Positions 1-7,092 of a stretch of DNA of 23,714 bases are shown here, piece after piece. Each line of letters opens with the position of its first letter. Position 1 is the first letter of the stretch. Source of the stretch: an uncultured Eubacteriales bacterium (lineage in GTDB: Bacteria; Bacillota; Clostridia; Lachnospirales; Lachnospiraceae); assembly GCA_900549105.1 (NCBI GenBank), contig URND01000034.1:1-23714 (forward strand), written 5' to 3'. Made by a program: the position numbers and the translations under genes. The notes under the pieces are model-generated. The model worked only from the letters and a program-made list of their open reading frames with translations, was not told the DNA's origin and searched no databases.

Positions 1-2
1 CG

Positions 3-62
3 CCAGCCACAGTGGAAACAGTGGCAGAGGATACAGAAGCTTTGGAGACAACAAATGAGTAA
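3..62 (+). CDS. 3' end of an upstream gene (partial, unidentified)
   Basis: The frame open from the window edge to the TAA at 60-62 encodes about 19 residues rich in Thr, Glu and Ala (ends TVAEDTEALETTNE). The stop overlaps the ATG of the next gene at 55 by 8 nt, the spacing expected of a co-transcribed upstream gene. A second frame ending at the TGA at 56-58 is also open and Gly/Ser-rich, so the frame choice is tentative. No function can be assigned from so short a tail. Confidence 0.45.
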   Translation, partial: PATVETVAEDTEALETTNE

Positions 63-787
63 TAAGCGCAGAAAATCCAAAAGAGGAAAGAATATGCCTT
101 CGGGATTTCGTAAAATTGCCGCCATTCTTGCTCTGATCGGAGCGCTGGCGGCGGGATATGGCTCTTATCAGGGGTTATATCCGAGTGTATTTGCGGCATC
201 GCAGCAAGTCGAAAGTCTGGAAGAAATTCCTGAATATGATGGACATCCGTATGTCATTGTTAATGAAAATGAACCGTCTTTCAGCGAAGAAGATAAAAAC
301 GGTCCGGCTTATGAATATTACAGTGAGTTGGACGCTTTGGGAAGATGCGGGTTCGCGGAGGCAAAAATCAGCCGGGAACTTATGCCGGCGGGGGCCCATC
401 GGCTCGGTAAAACCTTCCGGATGGCAGACGGTGAAGTATGACGGTGTTGACGGAAAATATCTGTATAATCGCTGTCATTTGATTGGCTATCAGCTTACCG
501 GGGAAAATGCGAATGAAAAAAATCTGATTACCGGCACACGTTATCTGAATATGGAAGGAATGTTGCCCTGGGAAAATGAAGTGGCAGAGTATATTGAGCG
601 GACCGGCGATACGGTGATGTACCGGGTGACGCCTGTTTTTGAGGGGGCGAATCTGGTTGCAAGCGGCGTCCAGATGGAAGCGGAATCGGTCGGCAGTGAT
701 GATATACGATTTAATGTGTATGTATTTAATGTACAGCCGGGAATAGAGATTGATTATACGACGGGAGAAAGTAGAGAAAGTAAATGA
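55..787 (+). pseudogene. Secreted DNA/RNA non-specific endonuclease, frameshifted
   Basis: Members of the DNA/RNA non-specific endonuclease family (EndA/NucA-like, beta-beta-alpha metal fold) degrade extracellular nucleic acid. The gene lies in two frames. Frame one (55-441, ATG preceded by GGAGA) carries a basic N-terminus, a hydrophobic segment (residues about 20-40, IAAILALIGALAAGYG) and the family stretch YYSELDALGRCG...LMP. The rest continues in the next frame from about 389 to the TGA at 785-787: RGPIGSVKPSGW, then YLYNRCHLIGYQL, which contains the His of the active-site N/D-R-G/C-H motif, then NEKNLITGTRYLN. In relatives, roughly three residues separate MP from RG; here one nucleotide does, so a net loss of about 8 nt near 388 explains the shift. 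Export signal and catalytic core are therefore uncoupled. The end overlaps the next ATG (ATGA). A sequencing error is possible but an 8-nt loss is not a typical homopolymer error. Confidence 0.82.
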
Positions 788-2166
788 GGGCAAGACGTTG
801 GCTTGGAAGAATTTTGATTCTTCTGATGTTTATTATACCTATAGAAGCTTATGCAGAAATTGCGGGGCCGGAGGCTTTTGACGGACTGAGTTGGGAACTG
901 GTTCATGAGGAAGAGCTTCACGGCGGGGTTATCCAGTCGATGTGCGTGACGGATAACTATATCATCTGTATTGAGAATATGGCGGATAATGCGGAAACAT
1001 TCGATATCGTTTCCGCTTATTATCGTTATGATAAAGATGCTGACGGGAATCCGGTGGAGCAGTATTCTCTGGCGAATCGTGTTCAGGAGCGGGAGTGGGA
1101 GCATGGAAATGGCATGACCTATAATCGCAGGACAAATGAAATTTATGTTTCCCTGTACACGAACACCATTGAAGAGAACAGAGGCTGCCTTTATGTTATG
1201 GACCCGGATACTTTGGGATATAAACGAACAATTAAAGTGGCCGACGACTATAATATTCTTGGCATTGATTACATAGAGGAAACGGATCAGTATGTCATTC
1301 AAACCAACGTGGATGCGGGGTACAGCTTTAAAATTCTTGACAGGAATTTTCAGGTTGTTGATGATTTAGGGGAATTTAAAGATTCGACTGTTGGCGTCAA
1401 CTTCCAGGATTGTATTGTGAGCGGAGATTATATCATTACATTTCCGCTGACTTTGGATATGGGGATTGGTGATTATTTCAGCGTTTATTCCATAAAAGGG
1501 CGGTGCATGGTGAATGAAACCCTCCTGGATTTCGGCCTGGAGGAAGGCATATCGGATGAGCCGGAATCCCTGTGTGAAATCGGAACCGGGGAATTTTTGG
1601 CGGTAGTCAACATTTATACGGGAAATGCCAATCATGTCGCTCGTTTTTATAAAACCAGAGTGCCATATTATCATTATGTTACGGTGGAAAGTGAGAACGG
1701 GCAGGTCAGCGGAACAAAGCTGCAGGTTCTCCGGGGAGAAAATTGCTCAGTTGATTTCACGCCGGATGAGGGGTATGAACTCTCAGAGCTGACGCTGGAC
1801 GGCGTTCCTCAGGAGATGGCGGAAGACGCTGGAAGCTTTTCCTTAAATAATGTCCAGGCAGACCACACGGTGAAAGTCATTTTTACGAAAATACCTTTCC
1901 CTGTTGTTAAAGCAGTGATTATCGTGGTGGCTACGGTGGCGGCGATTCTTGTAGTATTTCTGATTTTCCATCGGATTGAGCAGAATTTAAAACGCAAACG
2001 CCGGAGAGAAATGCTGGCAAAACGCCGGGAGCGGAACCGTCGGCGCGAGAAGCTGCTTGAAAAAGAGATGGACCAGTTGGAAGCATTGGAAGAACTTATT
2101 GACAGGCCGGCCTACCCAAGCCGGAGGCCGGAAAGGAAGCGGCCGGATAAAAGGCGGAAGAGATAA
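784..2166 (+). CDS. Membrane-anchored propeller-like protein with B-repeat-type domain and polybasic tail
   Basis: I do not recognise a named family for this 460-aa protein. Residues 7-24 form a signal peptide (LGRILILLMFIIPIEAYA). Residues about 45-290 contain recurring beta-strand units (HGNGMTYNRRTNEIYVS; ILGIDYIEETDQYVI; CIVSGDYIITFPL) resembling propeller blades. Residues about 298-368 match the pattern of the divergent InlB B-repeat/'bacterial repeat' fold (VTVESENGQVSG...FTPDEGYELSELTLDG...HTVKVIFTK). A single membrane helix follows at 372-396. The last ~60 residues are cytoplasmic and extremely Arg/Lys-rich with a short acidic coiled segment (EKEMDQLEALEELI). The ATG overlaps the stop of the nuclease by 4 nt (ATGA), implying translational coupling. 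It is probably an exported, membrane-tethered surface protein; ligand unknown. Confidence 0.75.
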   Translation: MRARRWLGRILILLMFIIPIEAYAEIAGPEAFDGLSWELVHEEELHGGVIQSMCVTDNYIICIENMADNAETFDIVSAYYRYDKDADGNPVEQYSLANRVQEREWEHGNGMTYNRRTNEIYVSLYTNTIEENRGCLYVMDPDTLGYKRTIKVADDYNILGIDYIEETDQYVIQTNVDAGYSFKILDRNFQVVDDLGEFKDSTVGVNFQDCIVSGDYIITFPLTLDMGIGDYFSVYSIKGRCMVNETLLDFGLEEGISDEPESLCEIGTGEFLAVVNIYTGNANHVARFYKTRVPYYHYVTVESENGQVSGTKLQVLRGENCSVDFTPDEGYELSELTLDGVPQEMAEDAGSFSLNNVQADHTVKVIFTKIPFPVVKAVIIVVATVAAILVVFLIFHRIEQNLKRKRRREMLAKRRERNRRREKLLEKEMDQLEALEELIDRPAYPSRRPERKRPDKRRKR

Positions 2167-2201
2167 GTAGTATGCATCGAGCGCCGTGAGGAGGAAAGAG
2201 C

Positions 2202-3122
2202 TTGCAGGAAAGTCGATTGTTTAAAATAGTGTATTACCTCCTTGAAAGAGGTCATGCTACGGCAGCGGAACTGGCAGAAAAGTTTGAGGTATCGGTTCGG
2301 ACGATTTATCGGGATGCGGATGCGCTGAGTGGGGCGGGAATCCCGATATACGCGGAAAAGGGCCGGAAAGGCGGACTATATTTACTGCCGGATTTTGTGA
2401 TGGACAGGGTTGTTTTGTCCGAGGAGGAAAAACAGAAAATATTGGATGGGCTTCAAACTATGTCGGTTGTGGATGATGTCCGTGAAAGAGAGATACTTTT
2501 TTCAAAACTGTCAGCTATTTTTAAGACGAAGGAGCAGAATTGGTGCGAAGTGGATTTTTCCCGTTGGGGAGATAAGGGCCGGGATAACGAGATATTTGGA
2601 ATGTTGAAACAGGCGGTCATTGACCGCCGGATAGTACGGATAATTTATATGAATTCCTTGGGGGAGCAAAGTGTCCGCCGGGTTCAGCCCCTAAAGCTGC
2701 TCTATAAGTCGAGGGCATGGTATCTCAAAGCATTTTGTATGGAAAAGCAGAATCTTCGCCTTTTTAAACTGAATCGGATTGTGGAGTTAGAAGTGACGGA
2801 GAAGACTTTTGAATTCTGTGATTTTTCTGCACCTCCCGCGTCAGCAATTTATGTGGGGGAGCCTCCGACAACGGCATATCGGCAGATTCAGATGAGGTTT
2901 TCAGAAAGGATGGCCTATCGAGTTTATGATGAGTTTGAACCGGAGGACATCTGTCGTCAAAGCAATGGAGATTTTCTGGTGTCCGCTGAAATGCCGGAGG
3001 ACGAATGGCTTATTGGCTTTCTGCTCTCATTTGGCGCGGAGGTTGAAGTGATAGGGCCCAAATATTTGAGAGAGATTTTAGCCGGACGGGCCCGGGAAAT
3101 TCTGGAGAAAAATAAAATATGA
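2202..3122 (+). CDS. WYL-domain transcriptional regulator (YafY/DeoR-type HTH)
   Basis: This 306-aa protein has the usual architecture of WYL regulators: a winged helix-turn-helix at residues 1-60 (AAELAEKFEVSVRTIYRDAD is the recognition region), a linker, a WYL domain at about 130-205 with the name-giving W173-Y174-L175 (RAWYLKAF), and a C-terminal WCX-like extension. WYL domains are thought to sense nucleic acid or small ligands. Translation starts at TTG 2202, preceded by a strong GAGGAGGAAAG at 2189-2199; no ATG in this frame is as well placed. It lies 35 nt after the membrane protein and 59 nt before the ClbS-like gene. A perfect inverted repeat overlaps its own stop codon (3120-3134), which suggests it controls the downstream gene. 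Confidence 0.92.
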   Translation: MQESRLFKIVYYLLERGHATAAELAEKFEVSVRTIYRDADALSGAGIPIYAEKGRKGGLYLLPDFVMDRVVLSEEEKQKILDGLQTMSVVDDVREREILFSKLSAIFKTKEQNWCEVDFSRWGDKGRDNEIFGMLKQAVIDRRIVRIIYMNSLGEQSVRRVQPLKLLYKSRAWYLKAFCMEKQNLRLFKLNRIVELEVTEKTFEFCDFSAPPASAIYVGEPPTTAYRQIQMRFSERMAYRVYDEFEPEDICRQSNGDFLVSAEMPEDEWLIGFLLSFGAEVEVIGPKYLREILAGRAREILEKNKI

Positions 3123-3134
3123 CAGGAGATGTCA
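3120..3134. promoter_or_regulatory. Palindromic candidate operator TGACA-N5-TGTCA
   Basis: The sequence TGACAGGAGATGTCA has perfect 5-bp arms around a 5-bp spacer. It covers the stop codon of the WYL regulator and lies 47 nt upstream of the ClbS-like start. The left arm with the preceding A (ATGACA, 3119-3124) also resembles a -35 box; possible -10 elements follow at 3142-3152 (TTTGAT or TAAAAT) but the spacing is not ideal. An operator for the WYL regulator is an inference from position. Confidence 0.5.
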
Positions 3135-3181
3135 GCATTTCTTTGATAAAATGTAGTTAATACAGAAAAAGGAGAAATGTT

Positions 3182-3721
3182 ATGGGAAGACCAACAACAA
3201 AAACAGATTTAATCAGTGCGGCAAGTATTAAGTATGAAAAACTTCAAATGGTGATTCAGTCAATGACAAAAGAAGAACTGGAGCAGCCTTTTGATTTTGA
3301 GTCAGATGTAAAAAAGAAGGAGGCCCACTGGAAACGGGATAAAAACCTTCGGGATGTTCTTGTCCATTTGTATGAGTGGCACCAGCTTTTGCTTCAATGG
3401 GCGGAGGCCAATGGAAAGGGTGCGGCAAAACCATTTCTGCCGGAGCCCTACAATTGGCTGACCTATGGCGCAATGAATATGGGGTTTTGGGAAAAACATC
3501 AGAGTACGACTTTAGAGGAAGCCAAAAAACTCCTTGCCAAATCTCACCGGGATGTGATGGCTTTGGCGGAGACATTTTCTAATGAGGAGTTATTCTCAAA
3601 AGGTGTCTATCCATGGGTGGGAGGTTCAACCCTGGGTTCCTATTTTGTCAGCACAACTTCCAGCCATTATGAATGGGCAATGAAGAAGATAAAAGCTCAT
3701 CAGAAAAACTGCAGAAAATAA
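3182..3721 (+). CDS. ClbS/DfsB family four-helix bundle protein
   Basis: The 179-aa product begins MGRPTTKTDLISAA and contains the features of the ClbS/DfsB (formerly DUF1706, DinB-like) family: KYEKLQMVIQSM, the HWKRDKNLRDVLVHLYEWHQLLLQW block at about 50-75, PYNWLTYGAMN, and a C-terminal YPWVGGSTLGSYFVSTTSSHYEWA. In colibactin-producing E. coli, ClbS is a self-resistance enzyme that opens the cyclopropane warhead; most family members have no proven substrate. The ATG is preceded by AAAGGAGAAAT. It stands directly downstream of a WYL regulator, so a regulator-plus-detoxification pair is plausible. No genotoxin synthesis genes are present in the window. Confidence 0.85.
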   Translation: MGRPTTKTDLISAASIKYEKLQMVIQSMTKEELEQPFDFESDVKKKEAHWKRDKNLRDVLVHLYEWHQLLLQWAEANGKGAAKPFLPEPYNWLTYGAMNMGFWEKHQSTTLEEAKKLLAKSHRDVMALAETFSNEELFSKGVYPWVGGSTLGSYFVSTTSSHYEWAMKKIKAHQKNCRK

Positions 3722-3758
3722 AAAAAGAGCGTATTTACAGAAATTCTGTAAATACGCT
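3719..3758 (-). terminator. Rho-independent terminator of the tRNA-Leu gene (possibly bidirectional)
   Basis: A perfect 14-bp stem (3728-3741 with 3745-3758) encloses a 3-nt loop. On the - strand it is followed by a run of seven T (complement of A at 3719-3725), so it ends the tRNA-Leu transcript. On the + strand only three T follow, so termination of the ClbS-like gene is weaker. Confidence 0.88.
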
Positions 3759-3762
3759 TTCA

Positions 3763-3845
3763 TGCAGTTGATGGGAGTTGAACCCACACGAGTATTACCT
3801 CACTAGAACCTGAATCTAGCGCGTCTGCCATTCCGCCACAACTGC
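3763..3845 (-). tRNA. tRNA-Leu (anticodon CAG)
   Basis: Read on the - strand, the 83-nt sequence folds as a class II tRNA. The acceptor stem is GCAGTTG (3839-3845) with CAACTGC (3764-3770) and discriminator A. The anticodon stem CTAGA/TCTAG encloses the loop TTCAGGT, giving anticodon CAG (CUG codons). There is a long variable arm with a GAG/CTC stem and a T arm with TTCAACT. The 3' CCA is not encoded (the next bases are TG), so it must be added by nucleotidyltransferase. Confidence 0.96.
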
Positions 3846-3877
3846 ATTCGCTACATTATTATGTTTGCGACTTTTTT

Positions 3878-3906
3878 ATATTATCAAATAATTGAGAAAT
3901 AATCAA
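3878..3906 (-). promoter_or_regulatory. Promoter of tRNA-Leu
   Basis: On the - strand TTGATT (complement of 3901-3906) and TAATAT (complement of 3878-3883) are separated by 17 bp. Transcription would begin about 25 nt before the tRNA 5' end. The surrounding ~90-bp gap is very AT-rich and holds no gene. Confidence 0.6.
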
Positions 3907-3936
3907 GTATTTTTTATAAAAAACTTTTGACCATTT

Positions 3937-4455
3937 TTAACATTTTTCCGGTTCCGGATAGGTTTCGCCGAAAAGTTCTACAGTCATAGACTGGATTTTC
4001 TGAGGAACTTTTGGAGCATCCATACGGTTTGTTGCCACAGTGGCAATTTTGTCAACCACATTCATTCCCTCGATAATTTTACCAAAAGCAGCGTAAGCGC
4101 CGTCAAGGTGCGGAGCAGCCTGGTGCATAATGAAGAACTGGGAGCCTGCGGAATTCGGCATCATTGTGCGGGCCATGGATAATACGCCCGGGTCGTGCTT
4201 CAGGTTGTTTGCAAAACCATTCTGAGCAAATTCGCCGCGGATGGAGTAGCCAGGGCCGCCCATACCAGTTCCGTCCGGGCATCCGCCCTGAATCATGAAG
4301 CCTTTAATGACACGGTGAAAAATAAGACCGTTATAGAAGCCTTTCTGTACGAGGGAGATAAAGTTGTTTACTGTATTCGGAGCGATTTCCGGATAAAGTT
4401 CAGCCTTCATCACATCGCCGTTTTCCATAGTAATTGTAACAATAGGATTTGCCAT
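3937..4455 (-). CDS. ppiB: Cyclophilin-type peptidyl-prolyl cis-trans isomerase
   Basis: The 172-aa protein is a single cyclophilin domain with no signal peptide, so it acts in the cytoplasm on prolyl peptide bonds during folding. The active-site signature is intact: FHRVIKGFMIQGG (residues 46-58, with Arg48, Phe53 and Gln56), MARTMMPNSAGSQFFI (94-109, with Gln106-Phe107), and HLDGAYAAFGKI (116-127). Length matches short bacterial PpiB enzymes. The ATG follows AAAGGTGG at a good distance and a TTTACT-17-TACAAT promoter lies just upstream. It is monocistronic, divergent from the TPR-glpK operon. Confidence 0.96.
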   Translation of the reverse strand: MANPIVTITMENGDVMKAELYPEIAPNTVNNFISLVQKGFYNGLIFHRVIKGFMIQGGCPDGTGMGGPGYSIRGEFAQNGFANNLKHDPGVLSMARTMMPNSAGSQFFIMHQAAPHLDGAYAAFGKIIEGMNVVDKIATVATNRMDAPKVPQKIQSMTVELFGETYPEPEKC

Positions 4456-4491
4456 GATAAATCCACCTTTCTTTTATAATTTCCACTCCAT

Positions 4492-4520
4492 ATTGTAGCC
4501 GAAATTCCATAGGAAGTAAA
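4492..4520 (-). promoter_or_regulatory. Promoter of ppiB
   Basis: On the - strand TTTACT (complement of 4515-4520) and TACAAT (complement of 4492-4497) are 17 bp apart; the -10 matches consensus at five of six bases. It lies about 40 nt upstream of the ppiB start. Confidence 0.7.
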
Positions 4521-4529
4521 GGCTTTTCA

Positions 4530-4558
4530 TTGAATAAACCTATAAAATGTTCTATAAT
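4530..4558 (+). promoter_or_regulatory. Promoter of the TPR-glpK-sirtuin-lipase operon
   Basis: TTGAAT (4530-4535) and a consensus TATAAT (4553-4558) have an optimal 17-bp spacer, with the start codon about 30 nt after the predicted transcription start. It is back to back with the ppiB promoter. A 20-bp interrupted palindrome is centred on the -10 box (4547-4566). Confidence 0.78.
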
Positions 4559-4566
4559 ATGAACAT
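4547..4566. promoter_or_regulatory. Interrupted palindrome ATGTTC-N8-GAACAT over the -10 box
   Basis: Perfect 6-bp arms (4547-4552 and 4561-4566) flank TATAATAT, so a dimer bound here would cover the -10 element and act as a repressor. The arm order (GTTC...GAAC) is the reverse of the Gram-positive LexA box (GAAC...GTTC). The regulator is unknown. Confidence 0.45.
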
Positions 4567-4593
4567 ATCAGATTCTTGGGAGGAGACTTAAAA

Positions 4594-5562
4594 ATGGCCA
4601 TTCTTGCAGTAAAAATCGATAATTGGGCAACACTTCGGATGAATGAGTTTTTTGACTATGCAGGGCACTGCTGGGCGCTCAGCCGCAGCAGGGAGAAGGA
4701 AGACGCGGTGGGAGCCGAACTGGAAGATTTTTATGAGGCGACGGTGCGGAGCGGCCATATTGAAGGGATTCCGGTGGTGTTTATTTATGAAAACCAGGTG
4801 GTTGGCTGGTATAGGTCGGCCATTGTTTACCGTTATATCCGGCATCCGGCCCTGTTTCTGGAGGGAAATGTCTGTGCGGATACCCGGGATGTCCGGCTGC
4901 TGAAACAGCCGACGGCCATTGAGGGGATGGAGTTTTCGCGGAATAAAAATTATCTGGTGATTGAAACCGGGGATGTGCGGTATTTGCCTTTGAAAACCTT
5001 AATCAGTGAAGACAGGGGGCCTTTTGACGTTGCGGATTATGCCAAAACGGCAATAGACAGCCGGGCAAGGAACATCGGGCGAAAGGACAGGATGAAAGTC
5101 CTCCTGCAGAAATGCGAAACCTTTGCTGAAGAGATTATGGAGGACCGGTGTCAGGGAATAGGGACAGTGAAGGGTTTAGCGGAGCTGGCCCTGGAAGTCA
5201 CCCGGATGGCGGCAGATAATGTGAACGGTTGGTACTATCTGGCGATGGCTTACTATCAGCTTGGCATTGTGAGAAAAGGATTAAAGGCTATTGATAAGGC
5301 GATTCGGCTGGAGCCGGACGGGGATGACCTGCTGGTGCTGAAAGGCAATCTTTTGGTGAGCAACGGTTGTTTTGAAGAGGCGCTGCGATGCTATGAGGAA
5401 GCCTGCGCCATAAATCCGGAGGACAGTTATTTTATAACCGCCGGAAGGGCCTGCGCCTGTATGGGCAATCCGGTGGCGGCAGACGGTTATTATCGGAAGG
5501 TAAAGAATCCGGAAGTTTTGAAGGCTTTTGAAATTCGGTTGGGCAAAAAGAAATTTATATAG
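4594..5562 (+). CDS. TPR protein with an unidentified N-terminal domain
   Basis: The start is ATG 4594, 8 nt after GGGAGGAG; an in-frame TTG at 4576 overlaps that site and is unlikely. The 322-aa soluble protein has two parts. Residues about 1-140 are an unassigned alpha/beta region with a compact hydrophobic segment GIPVVFIYENQVVGWYRSAI. Residues about 210-305 are three tetratricopeptide repeats: GWYYLAMAYYQLGIVRKGL...AIRLEP, LLVLKGNLLVSNGCFEEAL...CAINP, and SYFITAGRACACMGNPVAA. TPRs mediate protein contacts. It is the first gene of an operon, 22 nt ahead of glpK, and may be an adaptor, but nothing in the sequence gives a partner. Confidence 0.8.
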   Translation: MAILAVKIDNWATLRMNEFFDYAGHCWALSRSREKEDAVGAELEDFYEATVRSGHIEGIPVVFIYENQVVGWYRSAIVYRYIRHPALFLEGNVCADTRDVRLLKQPTAIEGMEFSRNKNYLVIETGDVRYLPLKTLISEDRGPFDVADYAKTAIDSRARNIGRKDRMKVLLQKCETFAEEIMEDRCQGIGTVKGLAELALEVTRMAADNVNGWYYLAMAYYQLGIVRKGLKAIDKAIRLEPDGDDLLVLKGNLLVSNGCFEEALRCYEEACAINPEDSYFITAGRACACMGNPVAADGYYRKVKNPEVLKAFEIRLGKKKFI

Positions 5563-5584
5563 AGAAGAGACAGGGGGCAGTGAC

Positions 5585-7075
5585 ATGGAAAAGTATGTGA
5601 TGGCATTAGACCAGGGGACAACCAGTTCCCGGTGTATTTTGTTTAATAAGGCCGGAGAGATTGTCAGTGTGGCGCAGCAGGAGTTTTCACAGATATATCC
5701 GAAAGCCGGATGGGTGGAGCACGACCCGCTGGAGATATGGACAACTCAGATGAGCGTGGCTATTGCGGCGATGGGGAAAGCCGGCGTGACTGCGGAGAAT
5801 ATTGCGGGGATTGGAATTACTAATCAGAGAGAAACGACGGTTGTATGGGATAAGAACACGGGGCTGCCGGTGTACAATGCGATTGTCTGGCAGTGCCGCA
5901 GAACATCGGGGTACATAGATTCATTAAAAACAAAGGGGTATGACCAGGATATTTTGGAAAAAACCGGTTTGATTGCGGACGCCTATTTTTCAGGAAGCAA
6001 GATTAAATGGATTCTGGAAAATGTAGAGGGCGCCAGAGAAGCGGCAGAAAAGGGTGATTTGCTTTTTGGGACGATTGATACGTGGTTAATCTGGAAGCTG
6101 ACCGCCGGAGAAGTTTTTGTGACGGATTATACAAATGCTTCCCGGACAATGCTTTATAATATTCACGATTTGTGTTGGGATGATGAGATTCTGTCGGTGA
6201 TGAATATTCCAAAAAGTATGCTGCCGGAGGTAAAACCATCCAGTTGTGTTTACGGCTATACCAATGAGGGGATTCTCGGAGGAAAGATTCCGATTAGCGG
6301 CATTGCCGGAGACCAGCAGGCGGCTTTGTTCGGACAGTGCTGCTTTGAGCCGGGGGAAGCGAAAAACACCTATGGTACGGGCTGTTTTCTTCTTATGAAT
6401 ACGGGAAAAGAAGCGGTGACTTCAAAGAGAGGTTTGCTGACAACGATAGCGGCCAGCGCTGACGGAAGTGTAAATTATGCGCTGGAGGGAAGTATTTTCA
6501 TGGCCGGGGCGGCGATTCAGTGGCTTCGGGATGAAATGCGGATGATTAAATCGGCAAAGGATTCGGAGGAATATGCTCTGGCAGTTGAGGATTCCAACGG
6601 CGTTTATGTTGTTCCGGCCTTTACGGGGCTTGGGGCGCCTTATTGGGACCAGTATGCCCGGGGAACTGTTGTCGGCCTGACCCGGGGTGTAAAAAAAGAG
6701 CATTTTATCCGGGCTACGCTGGAATCGCTGGCTTATCAGACTTACGATGTGCTGAAGGCGATGGAAGCGGATTCGGGAATTACCCTGTCTGCGCTGAAAG
6801 TGGATGGCGGCGCCTGCGCCAATAACTTTTTAATGCAGTTTCAGGCGGATGTGCTGAATACGGTGGTCCACCGGCCGGAGTGTGTGGAAACGACCGCCCT
6901 GGGAGCGGCCTATCTGGCCGGCATTGCCGTGGGATACTGGAAGGATACAAATGATGTAAAAGAAAATTGGAAGCTCGCCGGGACTTTTACCCCGGATATG
7001 GAGGAAAGCCGCAGAGAAACAGCGATTTCCGGATGGCATGAGGCGGTAAAACGCTCCTGCGGATGGGCGAAATGA
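5585..7075 (+). CDS. glpK: Glycerol kinase
   Basis: GlpK phosphorylates glycerol with ATP to sn-glycerol 3-phosphate in the cytoplasm. The 496-aa product has the FGGY-kinase layout and usual length. ALDQGTTSSR (residues 7-16) is the phosphate loop, NQRETTVVWD (80-89) supplies the glycerol-binding Arg82-Glu83, GIAGDQQAALFG (239-250) contains the catalytic Asp243, and YGTGCFLLMNTG and VDGGACANNFLMQFQAD complete the ATP site. ATG 5585 follows AGGGGGCAGTGAC. Transport genes (glpF) and glycerol-3-phosphate dehydrogenase are absent next to it; instead it is followed by a sirtuin and a lipase-like gene. The loop that holds the HPr-phosphorylated histidine in enterococcal GlpK reads NEGILGG (227-233) and has no His. 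Confidence 0.97.
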   Translation: MEKYVMALDQGTTSSRCILFNKAGEIVSVAQQEFSQIYPKAGWVEHDPLEIWTTQMSVAIAAMGKAGVTAENIAGIGITNQRETTVVWDKNTGLPVYNAIVWQCRRTSGYIDSLKTKGYDQDILEKTGLIADAYFSGSKIKWILENVEGAREAAEKGDLLFGTIDTWLIWKLTAGEVFVTDYTNASRTMLYNIHDLCWDDEILSVMNIPKSMLPEVKPSSCVYGYTNEGILGGKIPISGIAGDQQAALFGQCCFEPGEAKNTYGTGCFLLMNTGKEAVTSKRGLLTTIAASADGSVNYALEGSIFMAGAAIQWLRDEMRMIKSAKDSEEYALAVEDSNGVYVVPAFTGLGAPYWDQYARGTVVGLTRGVKKEHFIRATLESLAYQTYDVLKAMEADSGITLSALKVDGGACANNFLMQFQADVLNTVVHRPECVETTALGAAYLAGIAVGYWKDTNDVKENWKLAGTFTPDMEESRRETAISGWHEAVKRSCGWAK

Positions 7076-7092
7076 GAAGGGGGAGATTTGTA

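Noticed and set aside
754..1302. Open frame on the - strand (182 codons) opposite the propeller-like protein
   Set aside because: There is no ribosome site and no family resemblance, and the + strand gene has a signal peptide, coupled start and domain structure.
3763..3845. tRNA-Leu as an integration site for a mobile element
   Set aside because: There is no integrase gene, no duplicated tRNA 3' end and no element-like genes beside it; neighbours are ordinary.
3895..3930. AT-only inverted repeat AAGT-A-TTTTTT/AAAAAACTT as a ppiB terminator
   Set aside because: The stem has almost no G-C pairs and a bulge; it would be too weak, so ppiB read-through toward the tRNA cannot be excluded.
4576..4593. 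TTG at 4576 as the start of the TPR protein
   Set aside because: It falls on the ribosome-binding site GGGAGGAG, which is correctly spaced for ATG 4594.
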